This document shows positions 8,216 to 16,657 of a stretch of 64,000 nucleotides of DNA, one piece after another. A model generated the notes under the pieces. That model made no database searches, was not told the DNA's origin, and saw nothing but the letters and a program-made list of their open reading frames with translations. This DNA is from Chitinophagaceae bacterium (GTDB taxonomy: Bacteria; Bacteroidota; Bacteroidia; Chitinophagales; Chitinophagaceae). Location: the NCBI GenBank assembly GCA_019638625.1, contig JAHBTK010000002.1, forward strand, positions 558,001-622,000. Direction: 5' to 3'. The translations under genes and the position numbers were made by a program. Each line of letters opens with the position of its first letter. The first letter of the stretch is position 1.

Positions 8216-8244
8216 TAAAAGTAGCACGGTTTTTTATTGTGCAA
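8216..8244 (-). promoter_or_regulatory. Candidate promoter of the small RNA
   Basis: The minus strand reads TTTG (-33), 18 nt, then TACTTTTA (-7; 7 of 8 match to TAnnTTTG). It is divergent from, and partly overlapped by, the promoter proposed for the plus-strand gene starting at 8333. Confidence 0.45.
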
Positions 8245-8267
8245 AAAACAACTTGTTTGTAATTTTA
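8237..8267 (+). promoter_or_regulatory. Candidate promoter of the helical-repeat protein gene
   Basis: TTG at 8237-8239, a 20-nt spacer and TAATTTTA at 8260-8267 fit the Bacteroidota promoter (one mismatch in the -7 box). The TTG could be misread as a start codon of an N-terminally longer protein; its place as a -33 element argues for the ATG at 8333. Confidence 0.4.
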
Positions 8268-8332
8268 TTACGTCTAAAAGAAACCAGTTTCAAGAGATCC
8301 TTTACGGAATTGAGTTTCAGGAAAAAATCACT

Positions 8333-9919
8333 ATGACGTCCAACAGTATTACAGATGCCTTATTTCAACTGGTCCGGTCGCTGGAAAAATCAGAAAAAAG
8401 GCATTTTAAACTCTATATCAAAAGAAGTTCGGGAAAAGAAGATTTGAAAATTATCCAGTTATTCGATGCCCTGGATAAGCTTACGGAGTATGATGAAAAG
8501 CTGTTGCTGAAAAAGCTGAAAGGCGTTACCAAACCACAACTCGCCAATTTAAAAACACACCTTTACAAACAACTGCTATCGAGCCTCCGGCTGTTGAAAA
8601 CAAGCGATAACACCGACCTTCAACTAAGTGAGCACCTGGACCACTCCAGGTTGCTGTATAATAAAGGACTGAAACACCAAAGCCTGAAAATACTGGAAAA
8701 GGCAAAAGACCTGGCAAAAGCAAACCAGAAATTTAATTTCCTGGCGCAGGTTATCTCCCTCGAGAAAAAAATAGAAACCCTGCATATCACCAGGAGCAGC
8801 CTGGAAAAAACAGAACAGCTTTCCATAGAGGCATTGGATATAAGCGGGCATATAGACCGGGTGACCCGGTTATCCAACCTGGCGCTTTTATTATACCGTT
8901 GGTATGTACAGTTCGGACATGCCCGCAATGAAGGGGATGAGCAGGATATTAAAGCATTTTTCAGGAGTAATATTCCCCAGGATACCAGGGCTATCAACGG
9001 ATTTTATGAGAACCTCTACCTGTGTCAGAGCTATTGCTGGTATGCCTTTATAAGGCAGGATTTTTTAATGTACTACCGTTACAGCGAAAAATGGATCGAC
9101 CTTTTTGATGAACACCCCACAATGATAGCGGTAGAAACAGGACACTACGTGAAAGGCATACATAACCTGCTGAATGCGCATTTCGACCTTCGAAACTACC
9201 GGCAGTTCCAGGGAACCCTGAAAAAATTTGAGGACTTTTACAAAACGCCCGTTGCACAGCATCACGATAACTTCAGGACGCATACTTCTATTTACATAAA
9301 TGTTGCCCGCATCAACTGGCACCTTATGACAGGCGCCTTCCAGGAAGGACTGAAACTGGTACCCGAAATAGAAGAAAAGTTAAAGGAATATGAGTTATTT
9401 GTTGACAAACACAGGATCCTTGTTTTCAACTATAAATTTGCTACGCTGTATTTTGGCGCCGGCAAATACGAAAAGTCTATCGATTACCTGCTGAAGATCA
9501 TTAACGGACCGCTCGACCTCAGAAACGACCTGCAGAGCTATGCCCGGCTGATGAACCTGATGGCGCATTATGAACTGGGCAATTACGACCTGATGGAATC
9601 ATTGATAAAATCGGTGTACCGGTTTATGGCAAAGCTGAAAAACCTGACGGTTGTGGAAGAAGAAATGTTCAGGTTCCTTCGCCGTTCATTCAGTCTTTCG
9701 CCACGCCAGTTGAAGCCGGAACTGGAGAAATTCCTGGATAAAATAAAGCACCTGGAAAAGAACCGTTTTGAAACCAGGGCATTTGCATATCTCGATATTA
9801 TCTCCTGGGTGGAGAGCAAGGTGTACAACAAGCCTTTAAGTACCATTATACAGGATAAATACCGCCAGAGCAAAAGAAGCGGGCTTCAGAAGAAAACTAC
9901 AGCACCCGCAAGAGGTTGA
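8333..9919 (+). CDS. Helical-repeat (TPR-like) protein of unknown function
   Basis: A 528-residue soluble protein without signal peptide or membrane segment. The start is set at the ATG of MTSNSITDALFQLVRS, because the 32 extra upstream codons begin with TTG, look random and overlap a promoter. The protein is almost entirely alpha-helical with many paired amphipathic helices rich in Leu, Tyr, Lys and Glu (for example YNKGLKHQSLKILEKAKDLA and FGAGKYEKSIDYLLKI), as in TPR or related solenoids. I recognise it only as a conserved type of Bacteroidota hypothetical protein. No catalytic motif is seen. A scaffold or protein-binding role is the safest guess. The stop codon overlaps the left end of a palindrome cluster. 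Confidence 0.8.
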   Translation: MTSNSITDALFQLVRSLEKSEKRHFKLYIKRSSGKEDLKIIQLFDALDKLTEYDEKLLLKKLKGVTKPQLANLKTHLYKQLLSSLRLLKTSDNTDLQLSEHLDHSRLLYNKGLKHQSLKILEKAKDLAKANQKFNFLAQVISLEKKIETLHITRSSLEKTEQLSIEALDISGHIDRVTRLSNLALLLYRWYVQFGHARNEGDEQDIKAFFRSNIPQDTRAINGFYENLYLCQSYCWYAFIRQDFLMYYRYSEKWIDLFDEHPTMIAVETGHYVKGIHNLLNAHFDLRNYRQFQGTLKKFEDFYKTPVAQHHDNFRTHTSIYINVARINWHLMTGAFQEGLKLVPEIEEKLKEYELFVDKHRILVFNYKFATLYFGAGKYEKSIDYLLKIINGPLDLRNDLQSYARLMNLMAHYELGNYDLMESLIKSVYRFMAKLKNLTVVEEEMFRFLRRSFSLSPRQLKPELEKFLDKIKHLEKNRFETRAFAYLDIISWVESKVYNKPLSTIIQDKYRQSKRSGLQKKTTAPARG

Positions 9920-10289
9920 CCGAAAAGGTCGTCATTGCGATTAACCCATATAGTGGTCTCAATCATTGAGGCGTGACAGAAGAGCTGATCTTACATAAAT
10001 ATAAATATGACACGCCAAGATCGCAAAGAAAGAAGCGGTTCGAAAAAGGGAACTGTTTGTACGTCCTTAGCGCTTCATAGCGGCTTTGCGGGAAATATAA
10101 TGCCGTTATCGGATGCTGTGAAAGGGCTCAATAGCGATATTCGGACGGTGCTGTACCTTTTAGAATACGCAAAGTGCATCGGAGTAGAGTATTGATTTAC
10201 AGTAGCTTACCCTACATATCATTGCGATTGCGACCGCCCCGAACGTTCAGGGAGAGACGCAATCTCAAATACCAACGACCTTTTCGGCC
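9918..10289. repeat. Nested palindromic repeat cluster bounded by 15-bp inverted repeats
   Basis: The gap between two convergent genes is filled with repeats rather than a gene. The outer arms GACCGAAAAGGTCGT (9918-9932) and ACGACCTTTTCGGCC (10275-10289) are inverted copies, 14 of 15 matching. Inside are CTCAAT-C-ATTGAG (9958-9970), CGCAAAG...GAAGCG facing CGCTTC...CTTTGCG (10022-10090), and GATTGCG...CGCAATC (10226-10264). TCATTGCGATT occurs twice in direct orientation. A 62-codon open frame at 10007-10195 lies across these palindromes and is not protein-like. The whole resembles a mosaic of extragenic palindromes or a dead miniature element; no target-site duplication is seen. Confidence 0.6.
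9951..9978. repeat. Convergent-junction palindrome, copy A
   Basis: Contains GTGGTCTCAATCATTGAGGC followed by GTGACA. The core CTCAAT-C-ATTGAG is a near-perfect palindrome. Two related copies occur near 16.6 kb and 53.2 kb. This one starts 32 bases after the stop of the helical-repeat gene. Confidence 0.65.
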
Positions 10290-10334
10290 AGCCCGGGTAC
10301 ATGCATGTAATTGTAATAAGGTGGTGTAGTGAAT

Positions 10335-10799
10335 TTACATACCTGCTACTTTTTGTTCCAGCTTTTCAAGCTTTTTCTCGTTTTTCTCAATTGTTCTTTC
10401 CAGGTTTCTTATCGCTTTTTCATTTTTTTCTACCCGGGAGGCCGCCTTTCGTGCAGCTTTTGCTTCAGAAGAAGCCTTATTGGCAGCTTTCTTTGCACTC
10501 CTGGCACGTTGTTTACTCTCAGTTTCATTACTAAGGCGTCGCGCCATGTCGGCATTTTTATCTGCCGCGTTTTGAGCATCCGCCTGCTTCTTGTCGCGTT
10601 GGGCAGTATTTTTTTCCTTTTCCCTGTAGAGATCAGCGAGCTTTTCTCTGTCCTCCAGCAGTTTTGCCTGGAGCTTTACTATCTCCTTCTGTTCTTTTGA
10701 AATAAGTGCCGGGTCTACTGGGTTTGTTTGTGCCAGCAGACTATTGCCGGAAAAAAACAATACAAAGGTCACCAGACCAGCTAACAGCGTTTTTTTCAT
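10335..10799 (-). CDS. Small secreted coiled-coil protein, unknown function
   Basis: A 154-residue protein with a clear Sec signal peptide (MKKTLLAGLVTFVLFFSG, cleavage probably after LLAQ near residue 24). The mature part is a single long charged helix built from Lys, Glu, Ala, Arg and Gln, strongly predicted as coiled coil. It has no cysteine and no lipobox, so it should be free in the periplasm or exported. The composition is low-complexity, so homology searches would give many chance hits. Its promoter region is the 255-base gap shared with the divergent DUF2723 gene. No function can be inferred beyond a structural or binding role. Confidence 0.8.
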   Translation of the reverse strand: MKKTLLAGLVTFVLFFSGNSLLAQTNPVDPALISKEQKEIVKLQAKLLEDREKLADLYREKEKNTAQRDKKQADAQNAADKNADMARRLSNETESKQRARSAKKAANKASSEAKAARKAASRVEKNEKAIRNLERTIEKNEKKLEKLEQKVAGM

Positions 10800-11054
10800 G
10801 GTTATTTTATTTTGGGTTGGAAGAAAATACTTACTATATATAAGCCAAGTTTCATGCCCCTACCTGTTAATGTTTTTTTAATATGCGGATAATATCCACC
10901 CATTGACGGATAAATAACAGCCGATAACCATCTGTAATACCCTGCATTGCCTGCTATTAGCGCCCGGTTCTTGCTCTTTTTGAGAGGATGCTGTTTTGTA
11001 GCTTATCAAATTTCCTGTAGGTTTGCCAATCTTATAAATATTTTAGCAATTATT

Positions 11055-14000
11055 ATGAACTTCAATAAGATCAATAACATTACCGGATGGGTTGTTTTTG
11101 CCATTGCTTCAGCCGTTTATATTCTTACCGCAGAAGCCGGCGGCAGTTTGTGGGATTGCGGTGAATTTGTAAGCAGTTGTTTTAAATTGCAGATACCCCA
11201 CCCGCCGGGGGCGCCACTTTTTGTGATCCTCGGCAGAATTTTTATTATCTTATTTGGAGATGACCCTTTTACCGCGGCAAAAGCCGTTAACGTGATGAGT
11301 GCGTTGTGCAGTGGATTTACGGTTTTGTTCTTGTTCTGGACCATCACCCATTTTGCACGGAAGATCTATGCAAAAACCAGTAAAACATTAACCGGCGAAC
11401 AGGTATTCACGATCATGGCGGCGGGTGTTGTCGGCGGACTGGCATGCACATTTGCCGATTCTATGTGGTATAGTGCGGTAGAAGGAGAAGTGTACGCCGC
11501 TTCGTCTTTTCTAACGGCACTCGTGTTCTGGATGATCTTAAAATGGGAACACGCTGCCGATGAACCGGGCGCCGACCGGTGGATCGTTTTCATCTTTTTT
11601 ATAATCGGACTATCTATCGGCATCCACCTGCTGAACCTGCTTACCATACCGGCCATCGTAATGGTATACTATTTCCGCAGGTACAAAACCACCGGCTGGG
11701 GCATGTTCTGGGCATTCGTTATTGGGTGTATCATTACCGGCTTCTCACAGAAGTTTGTTATTCAATACACGATTACCGGCTCCGGCATCTTCGACCGCTG
11801 GTTTGTAAACGGATTAGGGTTGCCCTTCTTCTCAGGCTTCGCTACTTATTTCATACTGCTTGCCGGTGTAATTATAATAGGCATCCGAAAAGCGGATAAG
11901 CTGATCAATAATTTTGCCGCCTTTTCCATATGGCTGGGCTCCTTCATATTCCTGTTTGCATTTCCATTTATATCGTCGGTAATGACTTTCCTGCTTTTTG
12001 TAGCAGGTACCGTTTTAGCGGTGTATGGAGCTTACAGTTATAAAGAAAAGATCCTGTATTACCTGCGGCTCGGACTATGGTGTTTTGCATTCATGCTGAT
12101 AGGATACTCCAGCTATCTTACCACCATGATACGCTCTGCCGCCAACCCGGCTGTGGACATGTATAATGTAGACAACCCGATCAGCCTGGTGGGTTATCTT
12201 GGCCGTGAACAATATGGTGATTTCCCGCTTATATATGGCCAGACTTTTGCCGCGGAAATAAAAAGAAATCCGAATGGTACGCCTGATGTCATCGACCAAG
12301 GTTACCGCTGGCAGAAGGGAAAAGAGAAATACATCACTATCGGGAAAAACTTCCAGTTTCAGTATGAACCCGAGGACATGATGTTCCTGCCCCGTATATG
12401 GGATGGCAGCAACGAAATGGGAAGGGCCAATTATTACAGGAGCTGGCTGGGACTGGACAGGGAAGATAAACCAACCTACTGGCACAATATCAGGTGGGCC
12501 ATGGAATACCAGATAGGATGGATGTACCTGCGATACTTCGGCTGGAACTTTGTAGGCAAACAAAATGATCTGCAGGGGCTCGGAAGCGTGAGAGATGGCA
12601 ATACGCTTACAGGCATTTCCTTTATAGACAAGGTATTCCTGGGAGATCAGGAAAAAATACCCGACAGTATTAAATACAACAAGGCGAACAATAAGTTCTT
12701 TGCGTTACCGCTTATTCTCGGGTTGATCGGCATGTGGTTCCAGTACAAACGGGATCAGCAGGATTTCCTGGTGAGTTTTCTTCTATTCTTCTTTACAGGT
12801 TTTGCTATAGTCTTTTACCTCAATGCCGCCGGGCCGCAGCCCCGTGAAAGGGATTATGCCTATGCAGGCTCCTATTACGCATTTGCCATATGGATAGGCT
12901 TGGGCGTTATGATGGTAAAGGAATGGTTCCAAAAGATACTAAGCCCGTCGTTGTCCGGTTATGCCGCAGCCCTTATTTGTACGCTGGCCGTTCCCGTTAT
13001 CATGGGCTTTGAAGGCTGGGATGACCACGACAGGAGCAAAAAAGCCCTGGCGCCGGATCTTGCACGCAATTACCTGGAAAGCTGCGCTCCCAATGCCATA
13101 TTATTCAGCTTTGGAGACAATGACACTTACCCCCTGTGGTATGCGCAGGAAGTGGAAGGTATCCGTCGTGATGTACGCGTAGTGAACTACAGCCTTTTGG
13201 GTATCGACTGGTACATAAACCAGTTGCGCTACAAAGTAAATGACAGCGATCCCATTGATTTACTTTGGGGACCTGAAAAAACCGAAGGCGACAAACGAAA
13301 TGTAGTATATTTTGAACCTAAACCCGGTATACCGCAAAACCAATATATCTACCTGGACGAAGTGCTGACTAAAATAATAGGGAGCGATGATCCGGCTAAT
13401 ATGGTCAATTATGGCCCGGATAATATTTACAACACTTTCCCTACCCGCAAGTTCAGCATTCCGGTAGATACCAGCCTGGTGAAATCCAATGGTACGGTGA
13501 ATGATAAGGATGTTGTATTGAGCGAACTGCGTTTTGACATTCCGCAAAACAAGTCGGCGCTCATGAAAAATGACCTGGCAGTACTAAATGTGATCGCAGC
13601 CAACAAGTGGCAGCGCCCGATTTATTTTACTTCTCCCTTCAATGAACTGGGTTTTGCGCGATACCTGAGAGCGGAAGGGTTGAGTTATCACCTGGTGCCG
13701 GCACAACCTCAAAAGGACAATAACGTGGATAATGATCTGGTGTTCAAAAATATGATGGGTGATCAATTCAGGTTTGGCAATGCGCAGACTCCGGGGGTGT
13801 ATTTTGATGAAGAAAACCGCCGTCACCTGCTGACCATACGCCAGGCATACGCCGCGGCCGCAGAAAGCATGGCGGAAGATGGCAGAAAAGAAGAAGCCCG
13901 GGAATTACTGGAAAAATCTGACAAAGGAATGGACCAGGGAAATATGCCCTATGCTATGGTGAGCAGGAGCAATCAGCATAATATCGTGAGTATATCGATG

Positions 14001-14333
14001 ATGGAAGCCGCTTACAAAGCCGAAAGCAATGAGTTGGCGGGCAGGATACTCGATGCGATTAAAAAAGACCTGACACAGCAGTTGAGTTACTATGCGGCCC
14101 TGGGCAATATGTCAGTACCGGAGCTGATGCAGCATATACAGCAGCAGAATGCTGACGCACTGAATAACAAGCAGAGAGGGATGTATAGTGAAATTGATCA
14201 GGCATTCAGGGTACAGAACTACCTGAACTTCCTGGAAGCACAATACAAACCGGAAGCCGGCAATACTGAAACACCTGCAGTAATTAATACAACAGGGCCC
14301 GACTCTGCTGCAAAACCAGATTCGTCAAAATGA
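11055..14333 (+). CDS. DUF2723 integral membrane protein (TMEM260-like protein O-glycosyltransferase family)
   Basis: A 1092-residue protein. The ATG of MNFNKINNITGW is chosen; the in-frame codons upstream are not typical of the family. The N-terminal half has about ten to twelve membrane helices and the hallmark DUF2723 segment GGSLWDCGEFVSSCFKLQ followed by PHPPGAPLF, where the acidic pair DCGE is the likely catalytic centre in this GT-C-like fold. The C-terminal half is soluble and contains FSFGDNDTYPLWYAQE and helical repeats. Human TMEM260, of the same family, O-mannosylates receptor ectodomains, so a protein O-glycosylation role at the periplasmic face is plausible but unproven here. 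It leads a plus-strand run with an ABC-F ATPase 18 bases downstream. Confidence 0.88.
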   Translation: MNFNKINNITGWVVFAIASAVYILTAEAGGSLWDCGEFVSSCFKLQIPHPPGAPLFVILGRIFIILFGDDPFTAAKAVNVMSALCSGFTVLFLFWTITHFARKIYAKTSKTLTGEQVFTIMAAGVVGGLACTFADSMWYSAVEGEVYAASSFLTALVFWMILKWEHAADEPGADRWIVFIFFIIGLSIGIHLLNLLTIPAIVMVYYFRRYKTTGWGMFWAFVIGCIITGFSQKFVIQYTITGSGIFDRWFVNGLGLPFFSGFATYFILLAGVIIIGIRKADKLINNFAAFSIWLGSFIFLFAFPFISSVMTFLLFVAGTVLAVYGAYSYKEKILYYLRLGLWCFAFMLIGYSSYLTTMIRSAANPAVDMYNVDNPISLVGYLGREQYGDFPLIYGQTFAAEIKRNPNGTPDVIDQGYRWQKGKEKYITIGKNFQFQYEPEDMMFLPRIWDGSNEMGRANYYRSWLGLDREDKPTYWHNIRWAMEYQIGWMYLRYFGWNFVGKQNDLQGLGSVRDGNTLTGISFIDKVFLGDQEKIPDSIKYNKANNKFFALPLILGLIGMWFQYKRDQQDFLVSFLLFFFTGFAIVFYLNAAGPQPRERDYAYAGSYYAFAIWIGLGVMMVKEWFQKILSPSLSGYAAALICTLAVPVIMGFEGWDDHDRSKKALAPDLARNYLESCAPNAILFSFGDNDTYPLWYAQEVEGIRRDVRVVNYSLLGIDWYINQLRYKVNDSDPIDLLWGPEKTEGDKRNVVYFEPKPGIPQNQYIYLDEVLTKIIGSDDPANMVNYGPDNIYNTFPTRKFSIPVDTSLVKSNGTVNDKDVVLSELRFDIPQNKSALMKNDLAVLNVIAANKWQRPIYFTSPFNELGFARYLRAEGLSYHLVPAQPQKDNNVDNDLVFKNMMGDQFRFGNAQTPGVYFDEENRRHLLTIRQAYAAAAESMAEDGRKEEARELLEKSDKGMDQGNMPYAMVSRSNQHNIVSISMMEAAYKAESNELAGRILDAIKKDLTQQLSYYAALGNMSVPELMQHIQQQNADALNNKQRGMYSEIDQAFRVQNYLNFLEAQYKPEAGNTETPAVINTTGPDSAAKPDSSK

Positions 14334-14351
14334 TAAAAGACAGGATGCGCT

Positions 14352-16319
14352 ATGTTAGCCGGATTGCAGGATGTTACGTTTGAGTTTGGAGCAAGAACAA
14401 TTGTAAAAGACGCTACCTGGCATATACAACCGAATGAACGGATCGGACTGATCGGCTACAACGGTACCGGCAAATCCACTTTGCTGAAAGTGTTGGTGGG
14501 AGAATATCTTCCGTCTTCCGGAAGCGTGGAAAGAAGCAGGGAAACTACTATCGGTTACCTTCACCAGGACCTGCTGAGCTTCGATACCAATGAATCTATC
14601 CTCCAGGTGGCATTGGGCGCTTTTGAAAGAATCCTGCTGCTGGAAAAACAAATTGAAGAACTGGGCAACCGGCTGGAGAAGGAACACGAGAATGAAACCC
14701 TTGTTCAGGAATATGCAGATAAGCTGCACGAACTGGATACCCTTGGCGGATATAACATCCATCACCAAACAGAAGAAGTACTACAGGGCCTGGGATTTGC
14801 CAATGCCGACGTGCAGCGTCCCTATAAAGAGTTCAGCGGAGGTTGGCGCATGAGGGTTTTGCTGGCCAAAATGATCTTACAACAGCCCGATCTCCTGCTG
14901 TTGGATGAGCCTACCAACCACCTGGACCTTCCTTCCATAGAATGGCTGGAAAAATATTTGATGCACTATAAAGGCGCGGTGGTGATCGTAAGCCACGACA
15001 AATATTTTTTGAACCGCATGGTCACCAAAATCGTGGAGCTGTACCAGCAACAATTACATTTTTATAATGGCAATTTTGATTTTTACGAAACAGAAAAAGA
15101 GCTGCGCCTGGAAATGCAGCAAAGAGCGTTTGAAAACCAGCAGGAGTATATAAGACAACAGGAGCGTTTTATTGAACGCTTCCGGGCGAAAGCCACCAAA
15201 GCCGCCCAGGCGCAAAGCGCCATTAAACGCCTCGACAAACTGGAACGTATCGAAGACGTATCCGTTGACCGGCCGGAAATAAAGATCAACTTCCAGGTAG
15301 ATAAGATACCCGGCAAAATTATTTGCACGCTGAAAAACGTGACCAAGAAGTTCGGCGATATAAAAATCGTGGAGAATACAGGGGCGGAGATCAACCGGGG
15401 CGACAAAATAGCACTGATAGGTGCCAACGGAAAGGGAAAATCAACACTGCTGCGAATAGTAGCCGGAACTGAATCTTTTGAAGGAGAGCGGATCTGGGGA
15501 CATAATGTTGAGGAAAGTTTTTACGCCCAGCACCAACTGGAGGCACTGAATGTACAACAAGCCCTGCTGGAAGAAATGAAAAATGCCGGCAGCCAGAAAA
15601 CCGAACAGGAACTAAGGACCCTGCTGGGATGTTTTTTGTTCAGCGGGGATGATGTAGATAAAAAAATAAGGGTATTGAGCGGAGGTGAAAAAGCAAGAGT
15701 TGCATTGGCCAAGACCATTGTAAGCAAAGCCAACTTTTTAATACTGGACGAGCCTACCAACCACCTGGACCTGCTGTCAATAGATTTATTGATTGAAGCG
15801 CTGAACCGTTACCAGGGCAGCATCATACTGGTAAGCCACGATCGGCATTTTATTTCTAAAACCGCGAATCGCATCTGGGAAATTGACAATTATGAAATAA
15901 AAGACTTTGCCGGAGGATACGAGGAATGGATGGAATGGAAAGCCCGGAAGGCATCCCAGGCAGCCAACACAGCTAAGCAGGCTATCGCCATTAAGCCCGA
16001 GCCTAAACCGGTAGAAGCAAAAAAAGAGGCAGTGGCACCACCGCCGAAAAATAATGGACCGATTGATAAAGAGTTAAAGAAGGAAATTCAAAAATGCCAG
16101 AAGCAAATGCAACAATTGGAAGATAAGATAAACACGCTTCTCACCCAAAAAACCAACCTGGCGATACAACTGGCTTCACCGGAGATCTATTCTGATAAAA
16201 ATAAATTCCTGGAAGTAGAAAACAATTACAAAAAAGCCGAGCAACAACTTACCGGCGCCAATAAGGAGTACGAAACCATTTTTGAAAAGCTGATGGAGCT
16301 GGAGGAGAAAGCGGGATAA
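14352..16319 (+). CDS. ABC-F family ATPase (Uup/EttA-like)
   Basis: A 655-residue soluble protein with two ABC domains and no membrane part, which defines the ABC-F family. Domain 1 has Walker A GYNGTGKST (residues 35-43), signature FSGGWRMR and Walker B LLLLDEPTNHLD. Domain 2 has GANGKGKST, LSGGEKAR and LILDEPTNHLD. The linker between them (ERFRAKATKAAQAQSAIKRL) is the charged helical hairpin that reaches the ribosomal P/E site in characterised members. A Pro/Lys-rich hinge and a C-terminal coiled coil (about residues 575-655) make it Uup-like. It probably assists stalled or difficult translation. A resistance (ARE) subtype is unlikely given the housekeeping context, but cannot be excluded. 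Confidence 0.92.
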   Translation: MLAGLQDVTFEFGARTIVKDATWHIQPNERIGLIGYNGTGKSTLLKVLVGEYLPSSGSVERSRETTIGYLHQDLLSFDTNESILQVALGAFERILLLEKQIEELGNRLEKEHENETLVQEYADKLHELDTLGGYNIHHQTEEVLQGLGFANADVQRPYKEFSGGWRMRVLLAKMILQQPDLLLLDEPTNHLDLPSIEWLEKYLMHYKGAVVIVSHDKYFLNRMVTKIVELYQQQLHFYNGNFDFYETEKELRLEMQQRAFENQQEYIRQQERFIERFRAKATKAAQAQSAIKRLDKLERIEDVSVDRPEIKINFQVDKIPGKIICTLKNVTKKFGDIKIVENTGAEINRGDKIALIGANGKGKSTLLRIVAGTESFEGERIWGHNVEESFYAQHQLEALNVQQALLEEMKNAGSQKTEQELRTLLGCFLFSGDDVDKKIRVLSGGEKARVALAKTIVSKANFLILDEPTNHLDLLSIDLLIEALNRYQGSIILVSHDRHFISKTANRIWEIDNYEIKDFAGGYEEWMEWKARKASQAANTAKQAIAIKPEPKPVEAKKEAVAPPPKNNGPIDKELKKEIQKCQKQMQQLEDKINTLLTQKTNLAIQLASPEIYSDKNKFLEVENNYKKAEQQLTGANKEYETIFEKLMELEEKAG

Positions 16320-16328
16320 CCCTCTGCT

Positions 16329-16610
16329 ATGAAACCTGTAATTACCATAACATATTGCCCCAGGTGCGGTTGGATGCTGCGGGCAGCTTATATGGCACAG
16401 GAAATACTCACTACTTTTACAGGTGACATTAAAGGTGTGCTACTGGAGCCTGCTGAAATAAGCGGACAGTACACTATTTGTGTAGACGACCTCATAATCT
16501 TTGACCGCAAGACCGCCGGCAGGTTCCCTGAAATAAAAGAGTTGAAACAACTGATCCGGGATATTGTTAACCCGGAGAAAGACCTGGGACATTCCGATAA
16601 GAAGCAATAA
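16329..16610 (+). CDS. SelT/SelW/SelH (Rdx) family redox protein
   Basis: A 93-residue thioredoxin-like protein of the Rdx family. The motif TYCPRCGW gives a CxxC pair at Cys10 and Cys13, where animal SelW has Cys-x-x-Sec, so this is the cysteine form. The family fold is supported by the LLEPAEISGQYTICVDDLIIF strand-turn-strand and a DRKTAGRFPEIKELK helix near the end (G-x-F-P motif). It starts 9 bases after the ABC-F stop and is thus probably co-transcribed with it. It is likely cytoplasmic, with a thiol-disulfide or glutathione-linked role. The partner is unknown. Confidence 0.88.
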   Translation: MKPVITITYCPRCGWMLRAAYMAQEILTTFTGDIKGVLLEPAEISGQYTICVDDLIIFDRKTAGRFPEIKELKQLIRDIVNPEKDLGHSDKKQ

Positions 16611-16615
16611 GCAAT

Positions 16616-16645
16616 TAAGGCGTCTCAATCATTGAGGCAGTGAGA
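16616..16645. repeat. Convergent-junction palindrome, copy B
   Basis: Core CTCAATCATTGAG at 16624-16636, identical to copy A, in the context GTCTCAATCATTGAGGCAGTGA. It fills most of the 47-base gap between the SelW-like stop and the opposing sbcC stop, where no ordinary T-tract terminator is present. Confidence 0.65.
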
Positions 16646-16657
16646 GGCTGTATTGAA

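Noticed and set aside
10007..10195. A 62-codon plus-strand frame in the palindrome cluster
   Set aside because: It is made of repeat sequence (CGCAAAG and GAAGCG arms) rather than a protein-like sequence.
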